DNA from: Rhodocollybia butyracea
Lineage: Eukaryota; Basidiomycota; Agaricomycetes; Agaricales; Omphalotaceae
Length of the DNA: 64,000 nt
Assembly: GCA_015501585.1 (NCBI GenBank)
Contig: JADNRY010000097.1
Coordinates: 62,001-126,000, forward strand
Direction: 5' to 3'
Shown: one piece after another, positions 44,340 through 54,186 of the stretch
Layout of the letters: each line of letters opens with the position of its first letter
How positions within the stretch are numbered: the stretch's first letter is position 1
Position numbers and translations under genes: made by a program
Notes under the pieces: generated by a model
Told to the model about the DNA's origin: nothing
What the model saw: the letters and a program-made list of their open reading frames with translations, nothing else
The model's database searches: none

Positions 44340-44735
44340 TTACCAGGCTAACCAACTGAGCTAGTCAGCCATTGTTGTTTGGACAGATATAAGTGAGTAC
44401 AGATATTGAGTCAAAGAGTCAGATTATGTATTATCCTATAGTTTTTGCCTCTAGATCCCTAGATCAGTGCACGTATCCAAGCCAATTGCGACAAATTCTA
44501 CCAACTTGTGAAGATGGTAATATGGTAATGCATGGAAGAACTACAAAAAACTATGCTCAAGAGCATCTGGGTTAGGTACATGTTAGTTCCTCTTTGTCGA
44601 GATAAAAAAAAAACAACCCATCTGCTGGAGAAGCGGTGCAGAGTCAGGTGGTATAGCCGACTTGGGAGTTGAACCCAAGACCTCCGCATTAATATTGAAT
44701 TTGGCTAGGCTATATTGGGCTACCTTCAGTGGGCC
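44340..44735 (-). pseudogene. Decayed copy of the tRNA-Ile pair and its spacer
   Basis: Aligns by eye with 47890-48215. It keeps the 5' piece of the first tRNA (CCAACTGAGCTAGTCAGCC on plus), the spacer (AAGTGAGTA, TATTGAGTC, GTTAGGTACATG, ACCCATCTGC, GGAGAAGCG) and the 3' half of the second tRNA (GACTTGGGAGTTGAACCCAA on plus). The rest of both genes is lost. Confidence 0.75.
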
Positions 44736-45792
44736 AAAAAAACAAGAGGTGTTGAATCTCTGGATCTTGGATATCAATCCCACAATAAGGCGATTTCATC
44801 AATTCTCAGGCTGTCGGCTGCGCGGCTGCATAGCTATCTCTAACATGAACCTGCACTTTCACAGATTATATTCACAACAACACAGCGCAATCATCATAGA
44901 GATACGAACTGCATAATTTTGTCCACTCTCTTTTACTCCCCGACTTCTGATACTCATCCTGCACAAATATTTGTGATATTTGCCGAATGATCCGAAGGTG
45001 TCGCATGGAATGATGTATATCCAAGATCCAGAGATCCGGCACCTCTTGCAAAAAACCTAAATTATTTTCTAAATACCTAAAAGCGTGACAATCCGACAGC
45101 CCGCATAAGGGTCAAAGGTGGATTGATGGCCAAAATTGTGTTTCTAAACCTTGTTTTACAGTTGGGGACAATCAAAGTCGACAATAATTTTGCCTGAGTT
45201 TCATAGACTTAGGCCCTGTTCGGGAACCTGGGTGGGGTTAGGGACAGTCGTGGATTCCCCGGGAGGTTCCCGGGAGCGGAGTTTGAATACCATATGGATT
45301 TTGAACCATGGTTAGTGTGCCTGTCCATCAAATACTATCTAATCTACTGATATACCAAATCCAGATAGCATGACTGCCACGCAAATCGCCATACTGTTCA
45401 GACAAGCTCATTGTTTTAACCTGAGACCTTGAGGAGACTATTAACGGAAGTAAAGTACTGTTATCATATATTATCATACCAAATTAAGAGTTTTTAGTTA
45501 CGCTGGTGTACATTGCTTCATGAACAGTGTCTCTATAGGGTAGATATATTGCAGTGGGCTGAACTGGATATAGAACTTGCTGATAAACGGTATTCAAACG
45601 GCATTTCCTGGCATGCCTTTGTACCTGTACTAATGTGTTTTGGATAAGAAAAAGGTCTCCAATAGGCTCTATCATTGAATTGTTCTTATTTTCCAAGTTT
45701 GTTTTCAGCAGAATCATATATATTCACTAAGTTCAGAATGTTGGCGCTAATAACTTTCAGTTAGGCGCGCTGATAGCAAGATCACCAGTGTT
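44736..45792. other. Spacer with one orphan MITE end
   Basis: No gene recognised. Near 45213 CTGTTCGGGAACCTGGGTGG resembles the terminus of the element at 2998-3389; the matching other end was not found. Confidence 0.4.
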
Positions 45793-45918
45793 GTGGTTAA
45801 GACCTAAGACTTAATTAAGATTAAGGCCTTAATTTACTTCTTAATTAAGACCTAACTTCGCTGGAATTTTTAGTTAAGGGTTAGTTAGGTCTTAATAAGA
45901 CATGTGATCAAGTAGCTT

Positions 45919-46281
45919 CATCAGGAAAAGCCGTTTTTGCATAGGTGACCCCATAGTGGCCTAAAGCAAACTAGGTGACCTATGAATCCTATGGTGTCCT
46001 AGGAATTTGGGCTCGTCCCTTGCCAGTCAAGGCTCTTGAGGACTCCCTAGGGTATCCTAGGCAAACCCAGGGCAAGCCTAGGTTTGCCCAGGTGCTCCCC
46101 AGGTGTTCCCCAGGAACACCTGGGCAAACCTGGGCAAACCTAGGCTTGCCTAGGGAATCCTCAAGAGCCTTGACTGGCAAGGGACGAGCCAAAATTCCTA
46201 GGATGCCATAGGATTCATAGGTCACCTTGTTTGCTTTAGGCCACTCTGGGGTCACCTAGGCAAAAAAGGCTTTTCCTGATG
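45919..46281. repeat. Foldback MITE, family F1, copy 2
   Basis: Left CATCAGGAAAAGCC, right GGCTTTTCCTGATG, arms of about 150 bp that include GTGACCTATGAATCCTATGG and its complement and CTTGCCAGTCAAGGCTCTTG. Ends and subterminal words match the element at 4103-4473. CTT borders both sides. Confidence 0.88.
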
Positions 46282-46621
46282 CTTGTGCCCAAACAAGTCT
46301 CGAGAATATTTAACCCCTCCCCCCAACTCCACTTCCTTAGGGGAGCTCATGAGCATGCCAAGCTACCCTGGTCATCTAACATCCTTTTCAGTTAATTAAC
46401 CACTCAACAACTACTGATACCAATTTGCAGAGCAGAAGAATGGGTGCCAGAACACCAGCTGTGACATGTTCCATGTGCAGTATTTAGTTAATAATGGAAT
46501 TGTGAGCACAAGGAAAGGACAATGAGACACTTGATGATGATGCTTTGGGTGGCTCTGGAGACAAGTACACTGGAAATTAATTGTTTTTACCTAGGTCTTA
46601 ATTTGCACTTAGCTTGCCATT

Positions 46622-46819
46622 CATCTGCAAAACCTGGGTTTGATCGGAGCAACTCAATTCAGTTACTATTCAGTCCATAGCTGTCCATAGCTGTCCATAG
46701 CAAGGGTATGGGCTCCAGAGCACTCTGTAGCGCTCAGGGCTGCTATGGCTGCTATGGCTGCTCTGGAGCACTCCAGAGCACTCCATAGCAGCCATAGTTC
46801 ATCCCAGATTTTGCAGATG
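46622..46819. repeat. Small foldback element
   Basis: Left CATCTGCAAAACCTGGG and right CCCAGATTTTGCAGATG are inverted; the inside carries GTCCATAGC and GCTATGGCTGCTATGG repeats and CTCCAGAGCAC palindromes. Confidence 0.7.
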
Positions 46820-46901
46820 TTAATTTGCCATTAATTAACCCCTCAAATTAACCTATTAAGACCTAACTTCATTTGGAGGGGTTAATTAAGGCCTTAGCCA
46901 C

Positions 46902-47824
46902 TTATAAGCCCTTCCAATCAAAAATACTGCAGACGGTCATGGAAAAAGTTTAATGCTGCTTGCATTGAAGCTAACTTATCATCCCTCTCCTTGTTGAGGC
47001 TAAGGATAAGCAGGTCATCATCATTTTGCCTCTTAACATACCTGAAGAAGATTGGCCATGTGTTCTGAGCTTCTTTGTGATTCATATTACTGATTTATGC
47101 AATAATTCACATTAAGAGCTGCAGAAGAGCATTGGTCACTGCGAAATCACACCATTACATATCTGGTTACGTCACTGAGCCCACCCCTCATGGTGAAATT
47201 GCACCAGATGTCTAGGGCGAAGGGCTGATGTTTGTTTCGTGTTTGGTTTTTTGTTTACACCTATGTGTAGGAATTTGGACTGGAATATTTGCAAGTGCCT
47301 CCGTGTACAAACCTGGACTGACTCATATGGACTGGAGTCATAATGTGTCAATATTGCATTGACTCAACTGTAGTACATAGTTACTGTGCATTGAGTCATT
47401 GACTGTGGATGACTTCGCAATGATTCTAAATGACTCATAATGACTTTACATGACTTGCCTGGAATTATAGCTAGTCAATTCCCTTATATAGTGTAGTATA
47501 CAGTTGTATAGTATATAAGTACCTAGTTTTATGGAATGAGACCCCATCGGGTTGTTGACCCAGGGCTTTACCCATCTCTACCCTCTGGTGTGCTTTTGTC
47601 CCCACATTTGGAGGATGAGTGTAGCTTGTATCTGAATTTTCCCCTTTTACAACAACACTATGATTATCGGTGAAGCGGCCCGCGCCCTATACATCTGGGA
47701 CCGAGATTACGTAATGATGCAGTAAATCACTGCGAACATTTTCAAAAGATGACAAAATATGAAAGTAGGAAAGTAAGAACAAAATCCGACATGATGACAA
47801 AAACTGAGCATGCAAAGCCTCCAG
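46902..47824. other. Spacer with LTR-like sequence
   Basis: No gene. The part 47300-47530 has GACTCA/TGACT repeats and a TATATA stretch resembling the upstream half of the solo LTR at 40.3 kb, but no ends were identified. Confidence 0.4.
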
Positions 47825-47918
47825 TGGCCAACGTGGGGATCGAACCCAAGACCTTCGCGTAACACTGTATTTAAGTCAAATATTAGCACGACGCTCTAAC
47901 CAACTGAGCTAGTCGGCC
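47825..47918 (-). tRNA. tRNA-Ile (anticodon AAU) with 20-nt intron
   Basis: The minus strand folds as a complete tRNA: acceptor GGCCGAC paired with GTTGGCC, D arm GCTC..GAGC with AGTTGGTTA loop, anticodon stem TCGTG/CGCGA with loop CTAATAA, and T arm TTGGGTTCGATCCCCA. The anticodon is AAU. A 20-nt intron (47861-47880) sits one base 3' of the anticodon, the canonical nuclear position. Its removal would need the tRNA splicing endonuclease and a ligase such as the one at 59.6 kb. Confidence 0.92.
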
Positions 47919-48167
47919 ATTCTTTACATTGACATAAGTGAGTATAAATATTGAGTCGAAAAGTTAGACATCATCCGAACGGTGTTTCTTCTGTAGTTCC
48001 TGCGTCTGGATCTCTAACTTGCCAGCGCGTATATCCAAGTAAATCGTGACGAGTTCGAGTTTAGAGCATTTGGTTAGGTACATGCAAGGTACACGTTGGT
48101 TTCTTCTTTGTTGAGATGAAGAAAAAATGACCCATCTGCGGGAGAAGCGAGGCAGAGTCAGGGGGTA

Positions 48168-48271
48168 TGGCCAACTTGGGAATCGAACCCAAGACCTTCG
48201 CATTAATACGGAATGAATTTAGCTTTTGCCTATATTGACACGACGCTCTAAACCAACTGAGCTAGTTAGCC
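48168..48271 (-). tRNA. tRNA-Ile-like gene, degenerate anticodon loop
   Basis: Acceptor stem GGCTAAC/GTTGGCC, D arm GCTC..GAGC and T arm TTGGGTTCGATTCCCAA are intact, and a 30-nt insert occupies the anticodon loop. The loop starts TCAATA instead of CTAATA, losing the invariant U33, and the D-loop has one extra T. It is probably a pseudogene of the neighbouring tRNA-Ile family, transcription units 250 bp apart in the same direction. Confidence 0.6.
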
Positions 48272-48720
48272 ATACCTTCAAAACCATATACCCAGTTAGC
48301 ACAGACTCGGCCAATGACTCGGTAAATTGCTGTTTTGAAGTCCAACCAAGAGTTCAACCTCCCCAAGTCCAACTTGAGTCCAACAAGATTCAAGCACTGC
48401 TTCTTCTTGCCCTGGCACTGGACTGGCTAACATTGGCGGTGAATGCAAGGGAAAAAATTCATTTGCCTTTGCCTTGATGTTAAGGCCTCATTACTACATA
48501 AGTGTAGTATTCTTTGGGACCCAGCATACATAAGAGCTTTGCCTGACCAGGGATATGAGAAAGACATGGAGTCCTCAGTCAACAAGAACAGATACTTGGC
48601 AGATGGATTATATAAGTCTGGATAAGAGCTAGATACTTTGGGAATACAAAGCAATAGGGATGACACTGACTAAGCTAGATGTTATATAAAGAGACACTCC
48701 AACACACCCCCAGCATGGTG
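48272..48720. other. Spacer between tRNA and seven-helix gene
   Basis: Open frames on both strands, none with a recognisable domain. The right half is probably the 3' flank of the gene at 48721. Confidence 0.4.
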
Positions 48721-50066
48721 CTAAGGCACCTGCACCTCACTAATTGAACTTGTGCTAAATTCCTCAAGTTGAAAACTTTCCTCATAGGTATTTTGAGTTT
48801 GGACGATGATGATGATTGCAACAGGATTTAGGGCCTGTTATATAGCGGCGACATCTATCAGCCTACAGATGCAAGTAATATGAAGGACCTCACAGCGGCA
48901 GAGACATAAACTTGGGCTGCAAGAAATGCAGCAAAGGCGACAGGTGATGCTGGCAGTGCATTCACGCTCAACGCATTAGTTATCACAGAAAACAGCTGGA
49001 GATTGCTTTTCAACAGCGACAAGTTAGGTATGCTCTTGGAATACATACCTGGAATAGCGCGTAAACTCCACCAGACTCTACAAGAAGAAGAAGAATCCTT
49101 TGACCTTTGGTCTGCTTTTTCTTAAAGGAAATCAATCCCACAGATCTATGATGTGACCTGCAATTTCCATAATAAGTATATAGATCAGATACAGGGAGAA
49201 GATAGAAACTGAAAGACAATGCTCACCAGGCTCGAAAAGCTATTAAGCATGTTGCTATGATATTTACAGATAACGACAGTACCACAGTAACCCAATCCAG
49301 AGTTATAGCATTGTTAAAGTGAGCTAAGGAAGCAGCCAAAGAATCTCCGATGCCATCTGCAATACTAGCACCTAAAGATCATATACTCATGAGCTCCACG
49401 AACCCATCCTCACAAACCAATCCCACCTATATCTGCAAGCATACACAGAACCAAAGTCCATCTCACTTTCTTATTGTCCATCCACAGTCCCCAAGCTCTC
49501 CACACTATCACACTATCAGCTACACATGGCTATCTTGCATTAATTAATCTGTGCAATATAAGATGTACCAGACTTACTATAATATTGGATAACCAAAAAC
49601 AGATGTTATCGTAGACTACACCCTGTGATTGTGCATTTGCTGCTGCTACCTGTTCTATGATCCCCCTGGTAGAGTAACTATAAGGTAGTATTTGATGCGC
49701 TGAAGTGGGAGCGCCGCAAGTGACACAAAGAGTATCAACATGAAAACTAATGTGCCAAGGTGTACACAAATCATTGTTTTCCTCAGGACACTCCCGGCAT
49801 CATTCTTTCTTCTGCATAGTCAAAGTATTTAAGTCGTTTTATCAAGATCTTAATGAAGTATAACAACTCACTTGAAGTGAATGTAAAGGCTAATGCAACA
49901 CGCCAAACAGTACATCCCTAGAAATTAATCAATTAATCTTCCCTCAGAAAAAAAAAAATAACATAACGGACGCACCAAATAAAGTAGAGGTGACTACAAT
50001 TTTAGCCATATTCAGCAAGAGCACCACCCCAACACTTGATGTCTTTGCTACTTCTCCTGGAGTCAT
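48721..50066 (-). CDS. Seven-transmembrane basidiomycete protein of unknown function (paralogue B)
   Basis: Eight exons: 50066-49976, 49917-49872, 49811-49578, 49529-49427, 49356-49227, 49157-49049, 48995-48867, 48834-48721, about 318 residues. The lengths 91, 46 and 103 of exons 1, 2 and 4 are the same as in the gene at 27938-29278, and words align (ADSVIVWRAWGLW with SDSVVVWRVWALY; RILLLLVESGGVY with KVLNLLIESGVIF). This copy has one extra intron in the region of paralogue A's exon 6. Exon 3 is one base out of frame: a run of five G at about 49668 separates ...YLIVTLPGG from IIEQVAAANAQ. The remaining frames are continuous. The start at 50066 follows from the matching first-exon length. Membrane protein of unknown function; the frame break is either an assembly error or an inactivating mutation. 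Confidence 0.75.
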
Positions 50067-52659
50067 GGCCTTAGCAAGGGGGGCTTGAGTGGACTAAAAG
50101 TTTCTGGTGAGGAAGATCGGAACGCTCGACTGCTTAAGTACAAAAGATTTGAATGTGGCGAATTCAAGAACATATCAACATGTCAAAGATGGTCCACCAA
50201 AGGGACTAACTTGAGCAATGTATATGTTACAGATATACGTGGGTCAACTCCACCCCTTTGGGGTAACTTGGTTCAATACTTAATGTACTTCAGGATTTGT
50301 GAATACTACTCAACCAGGCAAATGGCGTATATCTCAAAATACTAGTACAAGCTATTCCTTCATCCTTATTGTTCTAAAGTAAGATGAGTATGCTCCTAGA
50401 TCTGAGATCCTTCATATTATAAAGGGTCGAATGCCTTACTATAAGAGAAACAAGAAAAAATCGCAGCCCGAGCGCACCCTCAAGCTCCTGATTCCGGTTG
50501 CAGCTGGCAGCTAGCTGCGAGATACGTATATGGTAAAGTTTGACATAACGGGAAACGTTGATAGTCGCGAAAACAGCATAGATCTTTACTCGACGTCAAG
50601 TAGATCCTGACTGGACGGAGTGTCACTGTAAAGTGGTACCACCGCCGCTCCGATTTTGGCGGACAATCATGATGGTCCCCTTTGTCTGATGCACTAAACA
50701 CATAGTTATACTCGGGCTCAAACTTTGCTTACATGTTCGGAAATCCTTGTCAGTTGGTTTGTGCCAGGTAGTTGGAGACAATCTTCCAGAGAGGTGGTAT
50801 AACGTGATTTGTTGTTGATTTTAATGTTGAGGCAGCCTCTGAGATCCAAGGAAAATGTAAATTTGTTCCAAGCAAGTTTTAAGGCCTGCGGGAAAGAAAG
50901 CGAAAGGATTATGACCACGGGACAGGAAATAAAACACTAGTTTGGCTCAGCTTCCTCGCCAATGACTTGGTAAGACTCAGCTGGAGGCTCTTGATCTTGC
51001 TCAAACGCAATGTCAATGCATACAGGCACAAATGTCAATTCTATTCACATGCTAGTACATAAATGCTAAATGCTAAATAGTTACAATCCGTCATATCAAT
51101 GATAACAAGTTAATTACAGCTGGGCCTACGTCCACTCCAGAGGGTGCCTTAGTACCGCCATAGAGAACATCCTGTGTCCGAACATACAGCAGCTCGCATA
51201 AACGGTATGGTAGTATGTTTTCGGTAATTCGGCTTGACGGTAATTCGGTTTGGAATATGTTTCCAGGACCCATATTCAATGAGAGTATAGTGTACTTTCA
51301 CAACCATCATTTTGAATGCTGCAAAGTACCCACTCAATAAAGCCATGATCAGAAGAAGACGAAAAGGCTGGACTCAACACCGTCCCCATCCAAGTGACTA
51401 CCATAAAATATTTACTGGTACGCACATTCAAGCGAGTTTCGCGTGGCGTTGAAGCTAAATGTATAGTCTCGATGTTGAGTCCACATTGATAGTCTATTCC
51501 CGCCGCCACGAGAAGGCAAGCATGAAACTCCAGTTAGGGAGTGATTTTTCCAAAGATTTCGCCGGTTTCCAGGTCTCCAGATCTGGTAGTCTCCGTATAG
51601 GTAGTCCGCTGTTCCTGGTTGGAGAGAGAATACTTATCTAACGATGCAGGCTTGAAGAGCCACTGTATACTTATGGGACAATTTCCTGGGTACTTATATG
51701 TTGCTTAGTATAGCCTGTATGGGACACGTCCGCTGTCCATCTGAGTTACTTAAATGTTACATTTCAAAACCGTAACCTCCCATGTAGTCGAATTGTTGAA
51801 TCCAAGTTGATTCCGTACCTAACTTAGAACCATCGGGAGGTAACGATGAAGTTTACCACAGTAAAGTCAGAGGCATTAGCAAACATGCTATCGCCGAGAG
51901 GGTGAGCTAAATATACAAAAATGCAAAGAGCCATCTCGCCTGCCGATTACCCGTTGTAGGTGATCATGTACAGGGTGACAACGTCTTGGGTAACGGAAAT
52001 CGTGGTGTTTCATAGCTAATTCAACGCACTGGAGAGTACAATGTCGCTGGACTGGAAGGGGTCGCCGACAGAATAGATTTCTAAGCATATGGAGTGAAGA
52101 TACGAACGAAAAGAGACGGGGAGAGAAAGAAGGTATTATGAAATCGGACAGACCATCAATGGCACCAACGTTTGAACATTCCACCGACCAGAAGGGAAGC
52201 GGGGTAGAGTAGGTAAATGATAACGTGCTTAACGGCACCGGTAGACTAAAGGAAAGAGAATGAAATTGATGCCAGTCCATTCCTTCTGGAGAGAGAGGTA
52301 CCAGGTATTGCGGAAATTGGAGTGGGAAGCGCGGAGTCTAATAAAGCACTGATAGCAAGAGCGGTATCCAGTGTTGGGAATCGAGAATGAGCGCTAGCGT
52401 TAGCATTGAGCTGTTTTTCGTATCATGGTTGCCTGAATCTTCGCTATTTTGTCATCGACGTATCTTGATTTCCTAGCCTAGCTAGTAAGTCTCTCTAGCA
52501 CACGTCTATGCGGCTTTTTTTGAAGGTGTCGAGGCGAGAGAAAAGGCCAGTAGCGAAAATGATTCCCTAGGCGAATCGAGTAACAATGGGGGTGCGAGCG
52601 ATACGAGCCAGTACGTTTTCGATGGCAAACACCAGAAGGCATCAATGGTTTATGAAAGA
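50067..52659. other. Large spacer, no supported gene
   Basis: About 2.6 kb in which no frame on either strand shows a domain or a sensible splice pattern. Open frames at 51276-51509 (minus) and 51888-52280 (minus) look like chance. Its end grades into a decayed tRNA-ligase copy. Confidence 0.45.
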
Positions 52660-53150
52660 CGGTATGTTTAATAGACGCTCATATCTGAGCGCTTATCGCA
52701 CTCGTGTGGCTTCAAAGCTTCCATAGTCAATCACGTAGAGCTCGTTCTTGCATCCGAGGTTTCCGTCAGTTAGGAGACGGAAGATGAGCGAGTCCAAGTA
52801 CTATGATACTCCTTCTCCGTTTTCAACGCTTGCTAAGGGTTTTTTGACGATGGAAAACTGAAGTCACAAGTCGGACTTGGAGGAACCTGAGGTCAGATAG
52901 GTTGGAGAAGAGTGGTTACGAAAGTATTTCGATGCTTAAAGCCGCACCTGCGGAGACTTTATAAGACAATAGCTGGACTCAGCAGCGGTAGCTGAGGTGA
53001 GTTCATTGCCTATGTATTGGAATTATAGTGCTGTTAATGTTTTCTCCACAGGCCTCTATTCTTTTTAAGACATGCGTACGCGTCCTTGAGCTTGGTTACC
53101 CACCTCACGGTCTCCGTCTTCATGTCTATAAACACCTGCACTGCCTCTCC
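52660..53150 (+). pseudogene. tRNA ligase fragment (exons 1 to 3, with intron 2), decayed
   Basis: The plus strand follows 59590-60320 of the tRNA-ligase gene with gaps. Blocks include GTTAGGAGACGGAAGATGA, AAGTACTATGAT, TTCCTTCTCCGTT, CGGTAGCTGAGGT, and the intron stretch TATTGGAATTATAGTGCTGTTAA that parallels TATTGGAATTAAATTTATAGTGTTGTTAA. Exon 2 is largely deleted and frames are broken. Because an intron is kept, this is a DNA copy. It ends within the exon 3 block that reads TAAACACCTGCACC and passes directly into an SPT2 fragment. Confidence 0.85.
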
Positions 53151-53159
53151 TCTACTTCT

Positions 53160-53590
53160 CCACTAATGGCAACGCACACTCGCGCAATGCAAAATTTAAA
53201 CCACGCTGAAGCCATCTTCGAGGACCGCAAAAGAGACACAAGCCAGAATCCGCACGCTCAGAGTGATGCCAGCGGGTCATAAGGGTTCTTTATCCTCTTC
53301 TTCGCAAGCTCCACACAGGCTTGAAACGCCAATTTATCTCCACGAAACGCTCGACCTCGAGTGGTGGATGCCAGAAACACGGCTGTAGCCTCCCTGGCAG
53401 CTCTGTTGACGTCCTCCCCGCAGCGAGTACTTTGAACTTTAAAGTTCCATTGCTCAAGAGTGAAGCGCGATACGAGGACTATTGACGAGGTTTTACAGGA
53501 TAGAGCGAAGTCAAGGCAGTTGAAGACGCTTGATGGCGAGGATATATGATGATTGTTTTGGGGAGAGGAAGAAGGACAATGAAGAGAAGT
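53160..53590 (+). pseudogene. SPT2 gene fragment (exon 1), decayed
   Basis: Begins CTAATGGCAACGCACACTCG and reads ATHTRAMQNLNHAEAIFEDR against ATHTRAAQSHAEAILEDR of the gene at 36338. After a deletion of the coiled-coil, it continues with LKRQFIS, TKRSTSSGGCQKHG, VKRDTRTIDEVLQDRAKS and LKTLDGED in shifted frames. The fusion with the tRNA-ligase shard is about 10 bp upstream. The copy is not the same part of the gene as the shard at 32872. Confidence 0.85.
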
Positions 53591-54186
53591 CTGGTATCCA
53601 AGTTTTCAGGACCGTCAGGGCGCCGGGACTACATGCTTATGAAAAGTCAACAGTTGACTTCTTCAGAAAAGCGGCAGTCTGGTCATATTGAGTATTGACC
53701 AGAAGAAATAGAATGCGCCATTGCAACACCCGCGATTCTTACTTCGGGTCGTTAAGCAGTAAGTACTGCTTGAAGGGATCTACAGGATGTCATTGACACA
53801 CAGTACGTTCAACTCTTTCAGCTTCGATAATTTAAATGCTTCAGGTACAAGAAAGCATTCAGTCTTTCCGTTCTTGACCCAAGTGACCATCGACCACCAT
53901 CACGTCTGTAGCTTCACCAATATAACTTTCTGCTCAGGTGATCATAATTATGCTCAGTTGCCTCGTTTTTCTCACCTTAAGACCTCTCAGTCTCATCTGA
54001 TAGACTGCCTCTTCCTATTCATCGAGTGTGCCGTGTATTCCAAGTGTATTCTATCGGTGTGCGGGGCGCCACCAAGAAAAGGTCATACGACACTCATGAC
54101 GAAACCGACGGAGCCGGTGTGGTCCAATTTTAGAGTGTTATAATCGTCCAGTGTTGAATCGTGCTTTCCCCAATCTTTCCTTCAAG
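53591..54186. other. Spacer upstream of MFS transporter 2
   Basis: No gene recognised; presumably the promoter and leader of the transporter starting at 54187. Confidence 0.45.

Larger units (their letters stand above)
45793..46901. repeat. Outer foldback element containing two inner foldbacks
   Basis: The left border GTGGTTAAGACCTAAGACTT and the right border (reverse complement GTGGCTAAGGCCTTAATTAA) are related, and both sides repeat TTAATTAAG and AGACCTAACTTC motifs. It encloses the elements at 45919-46281 and 46622-46819. Exact borders are uncertain. Confidence 0.55.

Noticed and set aside
53028..53282. Plus frame of 84 residues as an independent gene
   Set aside because: It spans the junction of the tRNA-ligase and SPT2 shards and is only open by chance.
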